Of a stretch of DNA of 64,000 nucleotides, positions 16,973 through 26,126 are shown one piece after another. Source of the stretch: Thermolongibacillus altinsuensis (GTDB lineage Bacteria; Bacillota; Bacilli; Bacillales; Anoxybacillaceae). Both the position numbers and the translations under genes were made by a program. The notes under the pieces were generated by a model. That model was given only the letters and a program-made list of their open reading frames with translations. It ran no database searches and was not told where the DNA came from. The stretch's first letter is position 1, and each line of letters begins with the position of its first letter. The stretch covers positions 1 to 64,000 of the forward strand of contig NZ_SLUL01000014.1 in the NCBI RefSeq assembly GCF_004341205.1, written 5' to 3'.

Positions 16973-17941
16973 TTATGAATAAAGATGACAAGCGACGTAA
17001 TGACCTTCTTCCACTTCTTTCAACTCTGGCTTAACTGTTTTGCAAATTTCCATACACGCATCGCATCGAGTATGAAACGCACACCCTGTTGGCGGATTTG
17101 AAGGACTTGGCAAATCCCCAACCAATAATTGTTTTTCTTGTTTATATTCAGGATCAGGAATGGGCACTGCGGATAGCAGCGCTTTTGTATAAGGATGTTT
17201 TGGATTGTTGTATAAATTTTCACTTTCAGCCAATTCAACCATTCTACCTAAATACATGACACCGACACGATCGCTAATGTGACGAACGACCCCTAAATCA
17301 TGAGCAATAAAAATATACGTAAGACCGAACTCTTTCTGTAAATCTTCCAAAAGATTCAACACTTGCGCTTGAATCGATACATCCAGCGCCGAAACAGGTT
17401 CGTCCGCAATAATGAGCTTCGGTCGTGTCATAAGCGCTCGAGCAATTCCAATTCGCTGGCGTTGCCCACCGCTAAATTGATGGGGATAACGCTTGGCGTG
17501 GTAACTGCTGAGTCCTACCACTTCTAACATTTCTTGCACTTTCTTTTTTCGCTCTTGTTTTGAGCCAATCCCATGGACAATGAGCGGTTCTTCTAAAATT
17601 TTTTCGACCGTATGACGCGGATTTAGAGAAGCAAATGGGTCTTGAAAAATCATTTGCATCTCTCGACGAACTTTTCGCAATTCAGACTTTGATAATCTTG
17701 TAATCTCTTGATCTTCGAATAAAATCGAACCTTCTGTCGGCTCAATTAACCGAAGAAGCATTCTTCCTGTCGTTGATTTCCCGCATCCGCTTTCTCCAAC
17801 AATCCCCAACGTTTCTCCTTTATACACGGTAAACGATAAATCATCGACCGCTTTGACTTGTCCAACTTGTTTGCCGAAAATGCCCGAAGTAATTGGAAAG
17901 TATTTTTTTAATCTTTCAACTCGTAATAACGGTTCGCTCAT
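16973..17941 (-). CDS. Oligopeptide ABC transporter ATP-binding protein (OppF/DppF type)
   Basis: Protein of 322 aa starting MSEPLLRVERLKKYFP. A 19-codon upstream extension is rejected because AAAGGGGGA fits this start. Walker A GESGCGKSTTGRMLL, signature FSGGQRQRIGIARAL, Walker B LIIADEPVSALD and H-loop IAHDL are all present. The C-terminal oligopeptide-type extension has four cysteines (CAFHTRCDACMEIC), which in this subfamily resemble a metal- or iron-sulfur-binding site. It overlaps the OppD-type gene by 26 bp, which indicates translational coupling. Confidence 0.92.
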   Translation of the reverse strand: MSEPLLRVERLKKYFPITSGIFGKQVGQVKAVDDLSFTVYKGETLGIVGESGCGKSTTGRMLLRLIEPTEGSILFEDQEITRLSKSELRKVRREMQMIFQDPFASLNPRHTVEKILEEPLIVHGIGSKQERKKKVQEMLEVVGLSSYHAKRYPHQFSGGQRQRIGIARALMTRPKLIIADEPVSALDVSIQAQVLNLLEDLQKEFGLTYIFIAHDLGVVRHISDRVGVMYLGRMVELAESENLYNNPKHPYTKALLSAVPIPDPEYKQEKQLLVGDLPSPSNPPTGCAFHTRCDACMEICKTVKPELKEVEEGHYVACHLYS

Positions 17942-18932
17942 TGGTTGTGTTTTCCCCCTTTTGATGCAAGAAGCAACGAACACGATGGCCAAATTCATTC
18001 ACTTCATATAAATCAGGATTTTCTTTCAAACATTGATCAAACGCGTGCTCACATCGTGCTGCAAATCGACATCCTTGTTTAATGGATCCAGGTTTTGGAA
18101 CATTTCCTGGTATGGAATAAAGGCGTGCTTTTTTTTCACGAATGTCTGGAACTGAACGGATCAACCCAATTGTGTAAGGATGCTTCGGATCTCTAAAGAT
18201 TGTTTTCACATCCCCTTCTTCCACAATTTTCCCCGAATACATCACCACTACTCGTTGGCACATTTCAGCAACCACGCCTAAATCGTGCGTAATCATCATA
18301 ATCGCTGTGCCAAATTTTTGATTTAACTCTTTCATTAAGTGTAAAATTTGCGCTTGAATGGTGACGTCTAAAGCTGTTGTTGGTTCATCAGCAATTAAAA
18401 CAGATGGATTGCAAACCATCGCCATCGCAATCATGACCCTCTGTCTCATCCCTCCGGATAATTGATGAGGGTATTCTTTCATGATTTCTTCAGCGCGTGG
18501 CAATCCAACAAGCTTCAACATTTCGATCGCGCGATCTCGCGCTTCTTTTTTGCTCATTTTATTATGTATAAGAATCGCTTCCATCATTTGATTGCCGATT
18601 GTAAACAATGGATTTAGCGATGTCATCGGTTCTTGGAAAATCATCGCAATTTCGTTTCCGCGAATTTCCTTCATTCTTTTTTCAGAAGCATTGACAATAT
18701 TTTCGCCTTTAAACCATATTTCGCCGCCAACAATTTTCCCAATCCCTTTTGGCAATAACCCCATGATTGAAAGAGAAGTGACGCTTTTCCCGCATCCAGA
18801 TTCTCCGACGATGCCTAAAATTTCGCCTTCTTTCACACATAGGTCGATTCCATCGACTGCAGGAATTTCTCCATCATCTGTAAAAAAAGAAGTTTTTAAT
18901 TTTTTCACTTCTAAAATTGAACGCTTATTCAT
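17916..18932 (-). CDS. Oligopeptide ABC transporter ATP-binding protein (OppD/DppD type)
   Basis: Protein of 338 aa. Walker A GESGCGKSVTSLSIMG, signature LSGGMRQRVMIAMAM, Walker B VLIADEPTTALD and H-loop ITHDLG are present, with a C-terminal oligopeptide domain containing CRFAARCEHAFDQC. It is the first gene of the operon; its promoter must lie in the AT-rich 18933-19065 stretch, where I could not choose one with confidence. It forms the ATPase heterodimer with the OppF-type protein. Confidence 0.92.
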   Translation of the reverse strand: MNKRSILEVKKLKTSFFTDDGEIPAVDGIDLCVKEGEILGIVGESGCGKSVTSLSIMGLLPKGIGKIVGGEIWFKGENIVNASEKRMKEIRGNEIAMIFQEPMTSLNPLFTIGNQMMEAILIHNKMSKKEARDRAIEMLKLVGLPRAEEIMKEYPHQLSGGMRQRVMIAMAMVCNPSVLIADEPTTALDVTIQAQILHLMKELNQKFGTAIMMITHDLGVVAEMCQRVVVMYSGKIVEEGDVKTIFRDPKHPYTIGLIRSVPDIREKKARLYSIPGNVPKPGSIKQGCRFAARCEHAFDQCLKENPDLYEVNEFGHRVRCFLHQKGENTTNERTVITS

Positions 18933-19065
18933 GAAGTCACTCCTTTTAAATCAAAACAAATTCATGTTTTCAAAATAGCGTCACGTTATATTTCAAATTA
19001 TTACATCAATAATAAAAAAATACAATACCAAAAATTCAAAAAAGTTAAATTATTCTTAATAGAAA

Positions 19066-19101
19066 ATAAAAAACAACGATGAAATCATATTCATCGTTGT
19101 T
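19066..19101 (-). terminator. Terminator downstream of ygaC/ntdP
   Basis: Perfect 12-bp stem AACAACGATGAA (19072-19083) with its complement (19090-19101). In the minus direction it is followed by a T6 run. Confidence 0.9.
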
Positions 19102-19125
19102 AACTAAAGGAACTCAATCAAAAGG

Positions 19126-19662
19126 TTACTTTTGGTACATAATGAATTTTTTATACCATTCTTGAACGGTGTTAGGAGAAAATGGCCCCTTTTGTTCTTT
19201 AATCCAGTAAATTAACTTATGAACATTATTTTTTAAAATTTTATCGATCACATCAGGATAATTCATTTCTTGGCGATGGCTCTCATACTCATCTTCATCT
19301 AATATTTCATAATGCATGTTCGGAAAAACTTTAATGTCTAAATCATAATCGATATATTTTAACGCTTCACCGTCCCATACGAAAGGAGAACTAATGTTGC
19401 AATAATAATACACTCCTTCTTCACGAATCATGGCGATAATATTAAACCAATGCTCTGCATAAAAAAAACAGATCGCTGGCTCTCTTGTAACCCATGTGCG
19501 TCCATCCGCTTCGGTTACAATCGTTCGGTCATTTCCACCGACCACCATTTGTTCACTTCCGCTCAATACAACGGTTTCTTTCCATGCACGGTGAATATGG
19601 CCATTATGTTTATAACTATGAATTTGAATGATCTCTCCTGTTATTGGATATGCCGTACTCAT
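19126..19662 (-). CDS. ntdP: Nucleoside tri-/diphosphatase, DUF402 (YgaC/Ntdp)
   Basis: Protein of 178 aa with the start at [25 protein letters not shown] lies 6 nt before this ATG, and an upstream ATG six codons earlier has a weaker site. The family signature includes [15 protein letters not shown], the [16 protein letters not shown] region, and Asp/Glu residues in [10 protein letters not shown] and LDEDEYESH that bind divalent metal in DUF402 enzymes. It is the UPF0374 protein YgaC of B. subtilis. Nucleoside di- and triphosphate hydrolysis is known for a staphylococcal homologue; the cellular role here is inferred. Confidence 0.88.
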   Translation of the reverse strand: MSTAYPITGEIIQIHSYKHNGHIHRAWKETVVLSGSEQMVVGGNDRTIVTEADGRTWVTREPAICFFYAEHWFNIIAMIREEGVYYYCNISSPFVWDGEALKYIDYDLDIKVFPNMHYEILDEDEYESHRQEMNYPDVIDKILKNNVHKLIYWIKEQKGPFSPNTVQEWYKKFIMYQK

Positions 19663-19739
19663 CATCTTCCCTACTTTCATTCCGACGCTTCCATGTTCTT
19701 ATTATAGCTGCTTGGATGATGAATTAAAACAAAAGAAAA

Positions 19740-19771
19740 GGCACCCCCTTTTCCGTCAAGAAGGGGTGCCT
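19740..19771 (-). terminator. Terminator downstream of sspE
   Basis: Minus-strand GGCACCCC (19763-19770) pairs with GGGGTGCC (19740-19747 region), followed by TTTTCTTTT. Confidence 0.8.
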
Positions 19772-19778
19772 TTCTTAT

Positions 19779-19955
19779 TTACTTGCTTGAATTTTGTGCT
19801 TTCTTTGCTTCTGCTTGTGCATTAGCTTGTTTCACTTGCTGAACGTCCGTTTCAGAAGCAAACTCTGTGCCAAATTGGCCTGCAGTTTGAGCGTTTTGTT
19901 GTTTGACATGTTGGATGTTTGTACCTGCTACTGTTTTGTTTGGTTGTTTGTTCAT
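19779..19955 (-). CDS. sspE: Gamma-type small acid-soluble spore protein SspE
   Basis: Protein of 58 aa starting [20 protein letters not shown] behind a GGAGGTGAG ribosome-binding site; the longer frame is rejected. It is Gln/Asn/Ala-rich with two related blocks ([10 protein letters not shown] and [10 protein letters not shown]) around the GPR protease site GTEFASETD. Gamma SASP is an amino-acid store in the spore core and does not coat DNA. It lies next to ygaC, as in B. subtilis. Expression late in the forespore under sigma-G is expected from family knowledge; I did not find a convincing sigma-G promoter here. Confidence 0.92.
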   Translation of the reverse strand: MNKQPNKTVAGTNIQHVKQQNAQTAGQFGTEFASETDVQQVKQANAQAEAKKAQNSSK

Positions 19956-20085
19956 GATTCTCACCTCCACGACCATTACTTTTTCCCGAAGAGGTGAGAA
20001 ATATCCACATCTTTTTCTTACCATTTTATCGTTTTTTCGAATAATTCTTCCTACCTTTTTTCAAACTATGAACGAGGTGAAAAAC

Positions 20086-20310
20086 ATGTATGTAGGACGT
20101 GATTTAACAGAGCTAGGGATGATCCCAAAAACAAAATGGCGTGACAGCGAGTTAGCTTTTTTCCATCATGCGCTCCAACAAATGACACCATATTTAAATG
20201 CAGAGGGCCAGACCATTCATCGCGAAGTGATTGAGGAGATTGAAGCAAGAGGCGGACTGAAGCGCAATGAAGCGGATTACACACACGGAACACGCGTTTT
20301 TTATGAATAA
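20086..20310 (+). CDS. yfhS: YfhS family small protein
   Basis: Protein of 74 aa, preceded by GAGGTGA. It is acidic to neutral, with no membrane segment or signal. The sequence MYVGRDLTELGM and the C-terminal GGLKRNEADYTHGTRVFYE are recognised as YfhS. Function unknown; in Bacillus it lies beside mutY and sspE, as here. It converges with mutY and shares a bidirectional terminator. Confidence 0.8.
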   Translation: MYVGRDLTELGMIPKTKWRDSELAFFHHALQQMTPYLNAEGQTIHREVIEEIEARGGLKRNEADYTHGTRVFYE

Positions 20311-20336
20311 AGGTGAGCGCTAACTCACCTTTATTC
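20305..20336. terminator. Bidirectional terminator, yfhS/mutY
   Basis: Perfect 13-bp stem GAATAAAGGTGAG (20305-20317) with its complement (20324-20336), overlapping both stop codons. No long T-run follows on either side. Confidence 0.65.
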
Positions 20337-21425
20337 ATTGTATGCTTTCCAAATACGTTGATGGGAAACTGGAAATGCATATGTTTCTAATTGTTCTGGC
20401 GTTACCCATTTGCTTGTTTCACTTTCGCTTGTTTGTCCAATCGCTTCTCCTCGATAAGCGGTGATATGCCAAATTAAGTGAGAAAATACATGCTCAAATT
20501 CACCAATAGGCTCTAACGATTGCACAACAACGTTATGCTCACGGCTGATCCATTCAGCAAATGCTTGTGCTTCTTCTATTTGTAAAGGAAGCTCATCATT
20601 TGGAAACTCCCACAAATTTGCCAGCAGCCCTTCACTTGGGCGTTTGCGAATGAGGATTCTTCCCTCCTCATTTTTTAATACAACTGCCCGAAGATATACT
20701 TTTTTCGTTGCTTTTGTTTTTGTTTTTACTGGCAATTCTTTCTCTACCCCTTCATGAAAGGCACGGCAATGCGCTTGAACAGGGCACAGCAAACAAAGCG
20801 GATTCATCGGGACGCAAATGAGAGCGCCAAGTTCCATCAATGCTTGATTAAAATAAGACGGATTTTCGCGTGAAATAATATGGCGGACAATCTCTTCAAA
20901 TTGTTTGCGCGTACTTACTTTGGCGATATCATCCCAAATTAAAAAAATTCGAGACAATACACGCATCACATTTCCATCTACCGCCGGTTCAGGAATTCCG
21001 TATGCAATGCTTAAAACGGCACCCGTTGTGTAAGGTCCGACCCCTTTTAATTTGGAAAATTGCTCTTTTGATCGCGGAACTTCGCCGTCATACTTTTCTT
21101 TTACCTCTTTCACCGCTGCATGCAAATTACGGACACGCGAATAATAACCGAGCCCTTCCCAAGCTTTTAATACTTCTTCTTCATCTGCTTCTGCTAACGC
21201 TTCTAAAGTTGGAAACTTTTCCATAAATTTATGAAAGTAAGGAATCACTGTATCGACTCTCGTCTGTTGCAGCATGACTTCTGATACCCATATTTTGTAC
21301 GGATCACGATCTTTTCTCCAAGGCAAATCGCGCTGTTCTTTCGTGAACCAATCGATTAAATCGTTTTGAAATTGTTCAATATGAAAACCATCCAATATTT
21401 GTTGCAAATTTTTTTTCACGATCAT
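20331..21425 (-). CDS. mutY: A/G-specific adenine DNA glycosylase MutY
   Basis: Protein of 364 aa. The N-terminal HhH-GPD glycosylase domain has [18 protein letters not shown], the helix-hairpin-helix [12 protein letters not shown] and catalytic Asp in [10 protein letters not shown]. Four cysteines spaced C-x6-C-x2-C-x5-C ([17 protein letters not shown]) hold a 4Fe-4S cluster. The C-terminal Nudix-like domain (about 235-364) recognises 8-oxoguanine. It removes adenine mispaired with 8-oxoG. It is the yfhQ position of B. subtilis. The start has a usable but not strong ribosome-binding site. Confidence 0.95.
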   Translation of the reverse strand: MIVKKNLQQILDGFHIEQFQNDLIDWFTKEQRDLPWRKDRDPYKIWVSEVMLQQTRVDTVIPYFHKFMEKFPTLEALAEADEEEVLKAWEGLGYYSRVRNLHAAVKEVKEKYDGEVPRSKEQFSKLKGVGPYTTGAVLSIAYGIPEPAVDGNVMRVLSRIFLIWDDIAKVSTRKQFEEIVRHIISRENPSYFNQALMELGALICVPMNPLCLLCPVQAHCRAFHEGVEKELPVKTKTKATKKVYLRAVVLKNEEGRILIRKRPSEGLLANLWEFPNDELPLQIEEAQAFAEWISREHNVVVQSLEPIGEFEHVFSHLIWHITAYRGEAIGQTSESETSKWVTPEQLETYAFPVSHQRIWKAYNE

Positions 21426-21517
21426 TCCTCCAAAGTGGTAAACTTAAAATAAGTTCATTTCAGTTATAGGTAATCTTCTTTGATTTTTCAATTCATCGAT
21501 ATGAAGGAGGCTTTTTT

Positions 21518-22495
21518 TTGGATACAGGCACACACTTTTTAATGGGAATCGCATTAGGGGGACTTGCGACATTAGATCCAACCGTCGCCAATAACCCTGC
21601 GCTCGCAGAAGCGGTACTCTTAGGAACGTTAGTCGGCTCGCAAACCCCCGATTTAGATACCATTTTAAAATTAAAAAATAACGCTAAATATATTCGCAAT
21701 CACCGGGGAATTACCCATTCGATCCCCGCTGTATTCATATGGACGTTGCTGATTAGCACCATTCTTTTTTACGTTTATCACGTCTCATTTTTCCATTTAT
21801 TGCTTTGGACGTTCATCGCTGTTAGCCTTCATGTTTTGGTTGACATTTTTAATGCTTACGGAACGCAAGCGCTCAGGCCGTTTTCAAAAAAATGGATCGC
21901 CCTCGGCATCATTAATACATTTGATCCATTTATTTTCATTGCGCATCTCATCGGCATTGCGCTATGGTTGAACGGGGCCCATCTAGGCTATACGTTTTTA
22001 GCGATTTATGCGTTGCTTGTTGGTTACTATATTTTCCGCTTTCAACAACAACAAACGATTAAAACAAAGCTTCGAAATATGTTTGAAAACGTTGAACAAA
22101 TCATCACAGTTCCTACAATGAAATGGAATGAGTGGCATCTAGCTGTTTCGACAGCCACTCACTTTTATGTTGCACGCGCAAAAAATGGAGAGATCCGGAT
22201 ATTAGATATATTTGAAAAATGCCCGATTCCCAACATTCCTGTCATCGAAGCTGCCAAAAAAGATGAGAACTTAGCAGCATTTCTCTCTTTTTCGCCTGTT
22301 TACCGCTGGGAAGTCAATGAATACTCCGATCATTACGAAGTGCGTTTTACCGATTTGCGCTATCGAAGCAAAGGTTATTATCCATTTGTGGCGGTCGTTC
22401 AACTCGACCTTGATTTAAATATCGTTAGTTCTTACACGGGTTGGATTTTCAGCGAAAAAAAACTGCGCAAAAAGTTGGAGCTCATTCCAAGCTAA
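21518..22495 (+). CDS. yfhP: Membrane-bound metal-dependent hydrolase family protein YfhP
   Basis: Protein of 325 aa with a TTG start 7 nt after AAGGAGG (21504-21510). The N-terminal half belongs to the YdjM/DUF457 group: MDTGTHFLMGIALGG, SQTPDLDTILK, NHRGITHS and LHVLVDIFNAYGTQALRPF carry the conserved His/Asp set. Four to five membrane segments are present (about 75-190). The C-terminal third is a soluble beta-rich domain. It is the yfhP position next to mutY. The catalytic activity has not been shown for the family as far as I know. Confidence 0.85.
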   Translation: MDTGTHFLMGIALGGLATLDPTVANNPALAEAVLLGTLVGSQTPDLDTILKLKNNAKYIRNHRGITHSIPAVFIWTLLISTILFYVYHVSFFHLLLWTFIAVSLHVLVDIFNAYGTQALRPFSKKWIALGIINTFDPFIFIAHLIGIALWLNGAHLGYTFLAIYALLVGYYIFRFQQQQTIKTKLRNMFENVEQIITVPTMKWNEWHLAVSTATHFYVARAKNGEIRILDIFEKCPIPNIPVIEAAKKDENLAAFLSFSPVYRWEVNEYSDHYEVRFTDLRYRSKGYYPFVAVVQLDLDLNIVSSYTGWIFSEKKLRKKLELIPS

Positions 22496-22526
22496 AAGCT
22501 GTCTCGCTTCAAACTGAGACAGCTTT
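22495..22526. terminator. Bidirectional terminator, yfhP/yfhJ
   Basis: Perfect 11-bp stem AAAGCTGTCTC (22495-22505) with GAGACAGCTTT (22516-22526). Confidence 0.75.
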
Positions 22527-22782
22527 ATTGATTAAGCAAATGTTTATATTTTGGATTGGTTGCTACAAATTCGTGCAAGCGCGGACCATAATTCTCAATC
22601 CATTGTCGAACCACTTTTTCTGTTAACTCTTTTCCTTTATAAGACCACCCGGCTCGGGCATAAGTCGTTTCAAAATCTTCCCATAGCAATTCCACCCATG
22701 TTCGTGCTTGAGCGTAAGTAAGTCGATCATTTTTTTCAAGCAATTCATTTGTCAAACGCTCAAAATATTCATTCATATCCAT
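22525..22782 (-). CDS. yfhJ: YfhJ family protein (WVELL motif)
   Basis: Protein of 85 aa, soluble and acidic. The diagnostic motif [20 protein letters not shown] gives the family its WVELL name. Function unknown. It could start at the third codon (also ATG), which would not change the call. It is divergent from sspK. Confidence 0.85.
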   Translation of the reverse strand: MDMNEYFERLTNELLEKNDRLTYAQARTWVELLWEDFETTYARAGWSYKGKELTEKVVRQWIENYGPRLHEFVATNPKYKHLLNQ

Positions 22783-22801
22783 TTGCTTTCACCACCTAGC
22801 A

Positions 22802-22832
22802 TTCATATTTTTGATCATCTTCATCCATACTA
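22802..22832 (+). promoter_or_regulatory. Candidate sigma-G promoter of sspK
   Basis: CATACTA (22826-22832) is a perfect sigma-F/G -10 element, 18 bp after TTCATA (22802-22807), which is close to the TGnATA -35. It lies about 50 bp before sspK, a gene family expressed in the forespore. Confidence 0.6.
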
Positions 22833-22882
22833 TCCATACGTGCTCGCTTATCGTGCACGATGGAACAAAGGGGGACAGGGCG

Positions 22883-23050
22883 ATGAGCAATAAGGAACGA
22901 AACTTCCCAAATCAAAACAATAACAAATTGGAAGGCGAACCGCGTGCTAAGGCGGAATATGCATCCAAGCGCGCAAACGGAACGATTAACACCCATCCTC
23001 AAGAGCGAATGCACGCATCCACTCAACGAAGCGATATCGAGGGGGAGTAA
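22883..23050 (+). CDS. sspK: Small acid-soluble spore protein K
   Basis: Protein of 55 aa; ATG preceded by AAGGGGGAC. The sequence reads [20 protein letters not shown], then [20 protein letters not shown] and ERMHAS, a close match to SspK. It is highly charged and Asn-rich with no hydrophobic segment, as for minor SASPs of the spore core. One base separates its stop from the next start, so it is co-transcribed with the YpzG-like gene. Confidence 0.92.
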   Translation: MSNKERNFPNQNNNKLEGEPRAKAEYASKRANGTINTHPQERMHASTQRSDIEGE

Positions 23051-23051
23051 A

Positions 23052-23213
23052 ATGGGAAAACATTCGAAAAAGAAATTTTATGACAATCTTTATTCTAACC
23101 CATTTCAGCAGCCTTGGGCCAATCCAAAACACGCTCATTCTCAAGTAAATGGAGAGACTCAACAAACACAACATGCGATCGTTCTCGAATATGACGTCCG
23201 AAAGCGTTCGTAA
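23052..23213 (+). CDS. YpzG-like small protein
   Basis: Protein of 53 aa; GGGGGAG, overlapping the end of sspK, serves as its ribosome-binding site. The segments NPFQQPWANPKHAHSQVNGET and a terminal RKRS match the YpzG-like family of spore formers. Function unknown; co-expression with sspK suggests a spore role. Confidence 0.8.
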   Translation: MGKHSKKKFYDNLYSNPFQQPWANPKHAHSQVNGETQQTQHAIVLEYDVRKRS

Positions 23214-23226
23214 TCAAAATAAACAG

Positions 23227-23260
23227 GGCTGACCTTTTTCAATTTAGGTCAGCCTTTTTC
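23227..23260 (+). terminator. Terminator of the sspK operon, overlapping the yfhH end
   Basis: Stem GGCTGACCT (23227-23235) with AGGTCAGCC (23246-23254), then TTTTT. The right arm lies inside the last codons of yfhH. Confidence 0.85.
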
Positions 23261-23568
23261 TTTAACATCGAAATCGGCAATGCCACTTCCTTATCAGGTT
23301 CATCTAGTCGGTATCCCCAAGCAAATACGCCATTTACATATTGAACTTTAAATAACGAACGAGGAGCGCCATCAATTTCATAAAATTCGCCAGGCTGAAA
23401 ATCATTCGGATCTAGTAAATAAGCTTTTGCCATCGCAATTTTACGTTCATACACCGCATATTCATTAATCATCCCCATTTGTTCCGCTTTTCGCGCTTTT
23501 TCTGTTAGCGCGGCAATTTCTTGTTTTAACTCCCACTCTGTCATCTCGCTGTACCGTTTTGGCTGCAT
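23239..23568 (-). CDS. yfhH: YfhH family protein (DUF1811)
   Basis: Protein of 109 aa starting MQPKRYSEMTEWELKQEIAAL. An eight-codon upstream extension is rejected because GGGGGAA lies directly before this ATG. The N-terminal half is helical and likely coiled (to about residue 50); the C-terminal half is beta-rich (FYEIDGAPRSLFKVQYVNGVFAWGYRL, split here for length) and SH3-like. No function is known. It lies at the yfhH position downstream of recX in B. subtilis, here separated by a lactate permease and an SDR. Confidence 0.85.
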   Translation of the reverse strand: MQPKRYSEMTEWELKQEIAALTEKARKAEQMGMINEYAVYERKIAMAKAYLLDPNDFQPGEFYEIDGAPRSLFKVQYVNGVFAWGYRLDEPDKEVALPISMLKKKADLN

Positions 23569-23624
23569 TTCCCCCACTCCACTTTGTACCAATTTCTCTA
23601 ATTATATCGTAGCATAAATTTACA

Positions 23625-25274
23625 TTAAAATACATAGATCAAAAGCATGCTAAATAGTCCCGTCATGAGAACATAATAAAGCATTGGGCCGAGCGTCATG
23701 CGAATGATGGTTCCTTCTTTCCCAGCAAGGCCAACAACGGAAGCTGCTGCAACGACATTTAATACACATACCATGTTTCCTGCATTTGCCCCTAACATTT
23801 GTCCAGCTAAGACAAGATGGTGTGGAACGTTGATTTGATCTGCCACGCTAAACTGGAATAATGAGAACATCATATTGCTAAAGGTTGCACTGCCAGAGAT
23901 AAATGATCCAAGCGAACCGATTAACGGTGCAACCATCGGCCATCCGGCACCAACAGCACTAGCCACCATCGATGCCAACTCAAGCGGCATACTAGCAAGA
24001 CCGGCTTCATTTATTCCTGAGTTAATAAAAATGCGCACCATCGGTACAGCGGTTCCTAAAGCAATTGCACTGCCGACTAGCGTTTGAGCTGATTCTTTAA
24101 ATGTAGCAACGACTTCTTCCCGTTTCATTCGATGCATGAAAATAGTAATAAGAATCACAACAAGGAAAATAGTCCCCGGTAAATATAACGGTTCAATCGA
24201 TGTACTAATGTTCGTTCCTAAAATATGGTTAAATTCCAATTTTACTGAACGTAACCATGCTTTTAAAGGAAGGTTTTGCAATCTTGTTAATACTAGAATG
24301 ATCGCCACAAAAATGTATGGCATCCAAGCTAAGAAAAGAGGCATATTTTTTTCGATTTTTGTTTCAACAACCGTTTCTGCTTGTTCATTTTTCTTAAAAT
24401 CCCATGGCTCTTTTGGCAAAAGAAATCCTTTTTTCGCAGCTGGAACGACGATCGCTAACCCAATTAGTCCTCCGATCATCGATGGAAATTCAGGTCCAAG
24501 AAACGTAGCAACAATAAATGCTGGAACAGTAAAGCTCAATCCCGCAAATAATGCAAATTTCCAAATTTGCAATCCTTCTTTCCACGAGCGATTTTCACCA
24601 AAAAAACGCGTCAAAATTAAAACGAGTATGAGCGGGATCAGCGTACCAAGAATTAAATCAAACGAAACTGCTTGTTTGGCGAGCGTTTGCAAAAAGCTAG
24701 ACAAGTCGTTCGTTCCGATCACTTGTTGTACTTGGGCTGCAACAGAATGACCTTCCCGCAATCCTTGATCGACGCCAACAATAATCGGTGTACCAACCGC
24801 TCCAAAAGAAACAGGGCTGCTATCTGCCACTAGCGCAACAACAACTGCCGCAAGCGGCGGGAAACCTAAAGCGACTAAGAGCGGTGCCCCAATCGCTGCT
24901 GGCGTACCAAATCCAGCCGCACCTTCAATAAACGCACCAAATAGCCATGCAATAATAATGACTTGAACGCGGCGATCTTTTGTAATGCCTAAAAAGCCGC
25001 TTCGAATGGCATTCATTGCTCCGCTTTTCGTCAATGTATTCAGTAGAAGAATCGCGCCAAAAATGATCCATAAAATCGAGATGGCAACAATGAATCCCTC
25101 AACGGTCGCCGCTGCTACTTGAATAGCTGGCATCTTCCAAACAAGAAGAGACAGCACAACGGTGATTATCAAGCTAATCGGCATGGCTTTTGCCGCTGGC
25201 AAACGCAACAAAACAAGAAAAATAAAAACAGCTAATACAGGTGTAGAGGCTGTTAGCAATTGCAATAAGTTCAT
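23625..25274 (-). CDS. L-lactate permease (LctP/LldP family)
   Basis: Protein of 549 aa with 12-14 hydrophobic segments and the family hallmark [19 protein letters not shown], then [20 protein letters not shown]. It is a lactate (or glycolate) proton symporter in the cytoplasmic membrane. It is a monocistronic unit with a ribosome-binding site GGAAAGGGG. In B. subtilis this slot holds another transporter (yfhI), so the permease is a local replacement. Several lactate permease paralogues are usual in this group, so I give no specific symbol. Confidence 0.9.
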   Translation of the reverse strand: MNLLQLLTASTPVLAVFIFLVLLRLPAAKAMPISLIITVVLSLLVWKMPAIQVAAATVEGFIVAISILWIIFGAILLLNTLTKSGAMNAIRSGFLGITKDRRVQVIIIAWLFGAFIEGAAGFGTPAAIGAPLLVALGFPPLAAVVVALVADSSPVSFGAVGTPIIVGVDQGLREGHSVAAQVQQVIGTNDLSSFLQTLAKQAVSFDLILGTLIPLILVLILTRFFGENRSWKEGLQIWKFALFAGLSFTVPAFIVATFLGPEFPSMIGGLIGLAIVVPAAKKGFLLPKEPWDFKKNEQAETVVETKIEKNMPLFLAWMPYIFVAIILVLTRLQNLPLKAWLRSVKLEFNHILGTNISTSIEPLYLPGTIFLVVILITIFMHRMKREEVVATFKESAQTLVGSAIALGTAVPMVRIFINSGINEAGLASMPLELASMVASAVGAGWPMVAPLIGSLGSFISGSATFSNMMFSLFQFSVADQINVPHHLVLAGQMLGANAGNMVCVLNVVAAASVVGLAGKEGTIIRMTLGPMLYYVLMTGLFSMLLIYVF

Positions 25275-25300
25275 ATCGTTCCCCTTTCCATCATGTAATA

Positions 25301-25327
25301 TAATGACATTAGACGTTAGACATTATA
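25301..25327 (-). promoter_or_regulatory. Lactate permease promoter region with 7-bp tandem repeats
   Basis: Minus strand: an extended -10, TGATATAAT (TATAAT at 25322-25327), is followed at once by three 7-mers, GTCTAAC, GTCTAAT and GTCATTA (25301-25321). Their position over the start point suggests an operator. No strong -35 is seen, which fits an extended -10 promoter or an activator. Confidence 0.45.
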
Positions 25328-25440
25328 TCACATGATTGTTCATGCTTTCACAATTATATTTGGTTACTTCATGAAACTTGCCTACCTTCATCCTTTTCCA
25401 TAATAATTGAAATGTATAACTAAATAAGGAGATGAAATAA

Positions 25441-26109
25441 ATGGAAACCATCGTGATTACAGGAGCAGGAACAGGGTTAGGAAAGGAATTAGCGCTTTTA
25501 TATGCGGAACAAGGCCATAAACTGATTTTGATCGGCAGACGAAAAGAGCCGCTGATCGACGTTCAAACGAAAATTCAGGCCATGAATGGCGAAGCATACA
25601 TTTATCCGCTCGATATTACTTGTTACGAAGATGTACATAACAAGGTTCAAACTATCTTAAACGAACATCAAGTAACGATGCTCGTTAACAATGCAGGAGT
25701 CGGTCATTTCGGACCGCTTGAAGAAATGACAGAGCAACAAATTCACGAAGTGATCGACACAAACGTCAAAGGAACGATTTATGTAACAAAAGCATTTCTT
25801 CCTTATTTCAAAACATTGCCAAAAGCTAAAATTATGAACATCATTTCCACCGCGGGACTGCGCGGAAAAGTAAACGAGTCCGTTTATGTCGCTAGTAAGT
25901 TCGCCGTTCGTGGATTTACTGAAAGTCTTATAAAAGAATTAGAACAAACGAATATTTCGGTCACAGCCGTTTACATGGGCGGAATGGATACACCGTTCTG
26001 GGAAGGATCGAATCACATCAAAGATCGCTCGCGTTTACGCTCACCGAAAGAGGTCGCCAAAACCATCATCGCTGAAGATCGCGGCCAAGCTGAAATCATC
26101 ATTCAGTAG
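25441..26109 (+). CDS. Short-chain dehydrogenase/reductase
   Basis: Protein of 222 aa, a classical SDR of slightly short length. The NAD(P) motif TGAGTGLGKE is near the N-terminus, with GRRKEP after strand 2 suggesting NADP, NNAGVG at about residue 82, catalytic Ser in IISTAGL and YxxxK as YVASK. The substrate is unknown. It is preceded by a GGAG-type ribosome-binding site and ends on a hairpin shared with recX. Confidence 0.88.
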   Translation: METIVITGAGTGLGKELALLYAEQGHKLILIGRRKEPLIDVQTKIQAMNGEAYIYPLDITCYEDVHNKVQTILNEHQVTMLVNNAGVGHFGPLEEMTEQQIHEVIDTNVKGTIYVTKAFLPYFKTLPKAKIMNIISTAGLRGKVNESVYVASKFAVRGFTESLIKELEQTNISVTAVYMGGMDTPFWEGSNHIKDRSRLRSPKEVAKTIIAEDRGQAEIIIQ

Positions 26110-26126
26110 GAGAACTTTCTCCTACT
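26105..26126. terminator. Hairpin between the SDR and recX
   Basis: Perfect 10-bp stem AGTAGGAGAA (26105-26114) with its complement (26117-26126), followed on the plus side by a T-rich tract. Confidence 0.65.
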
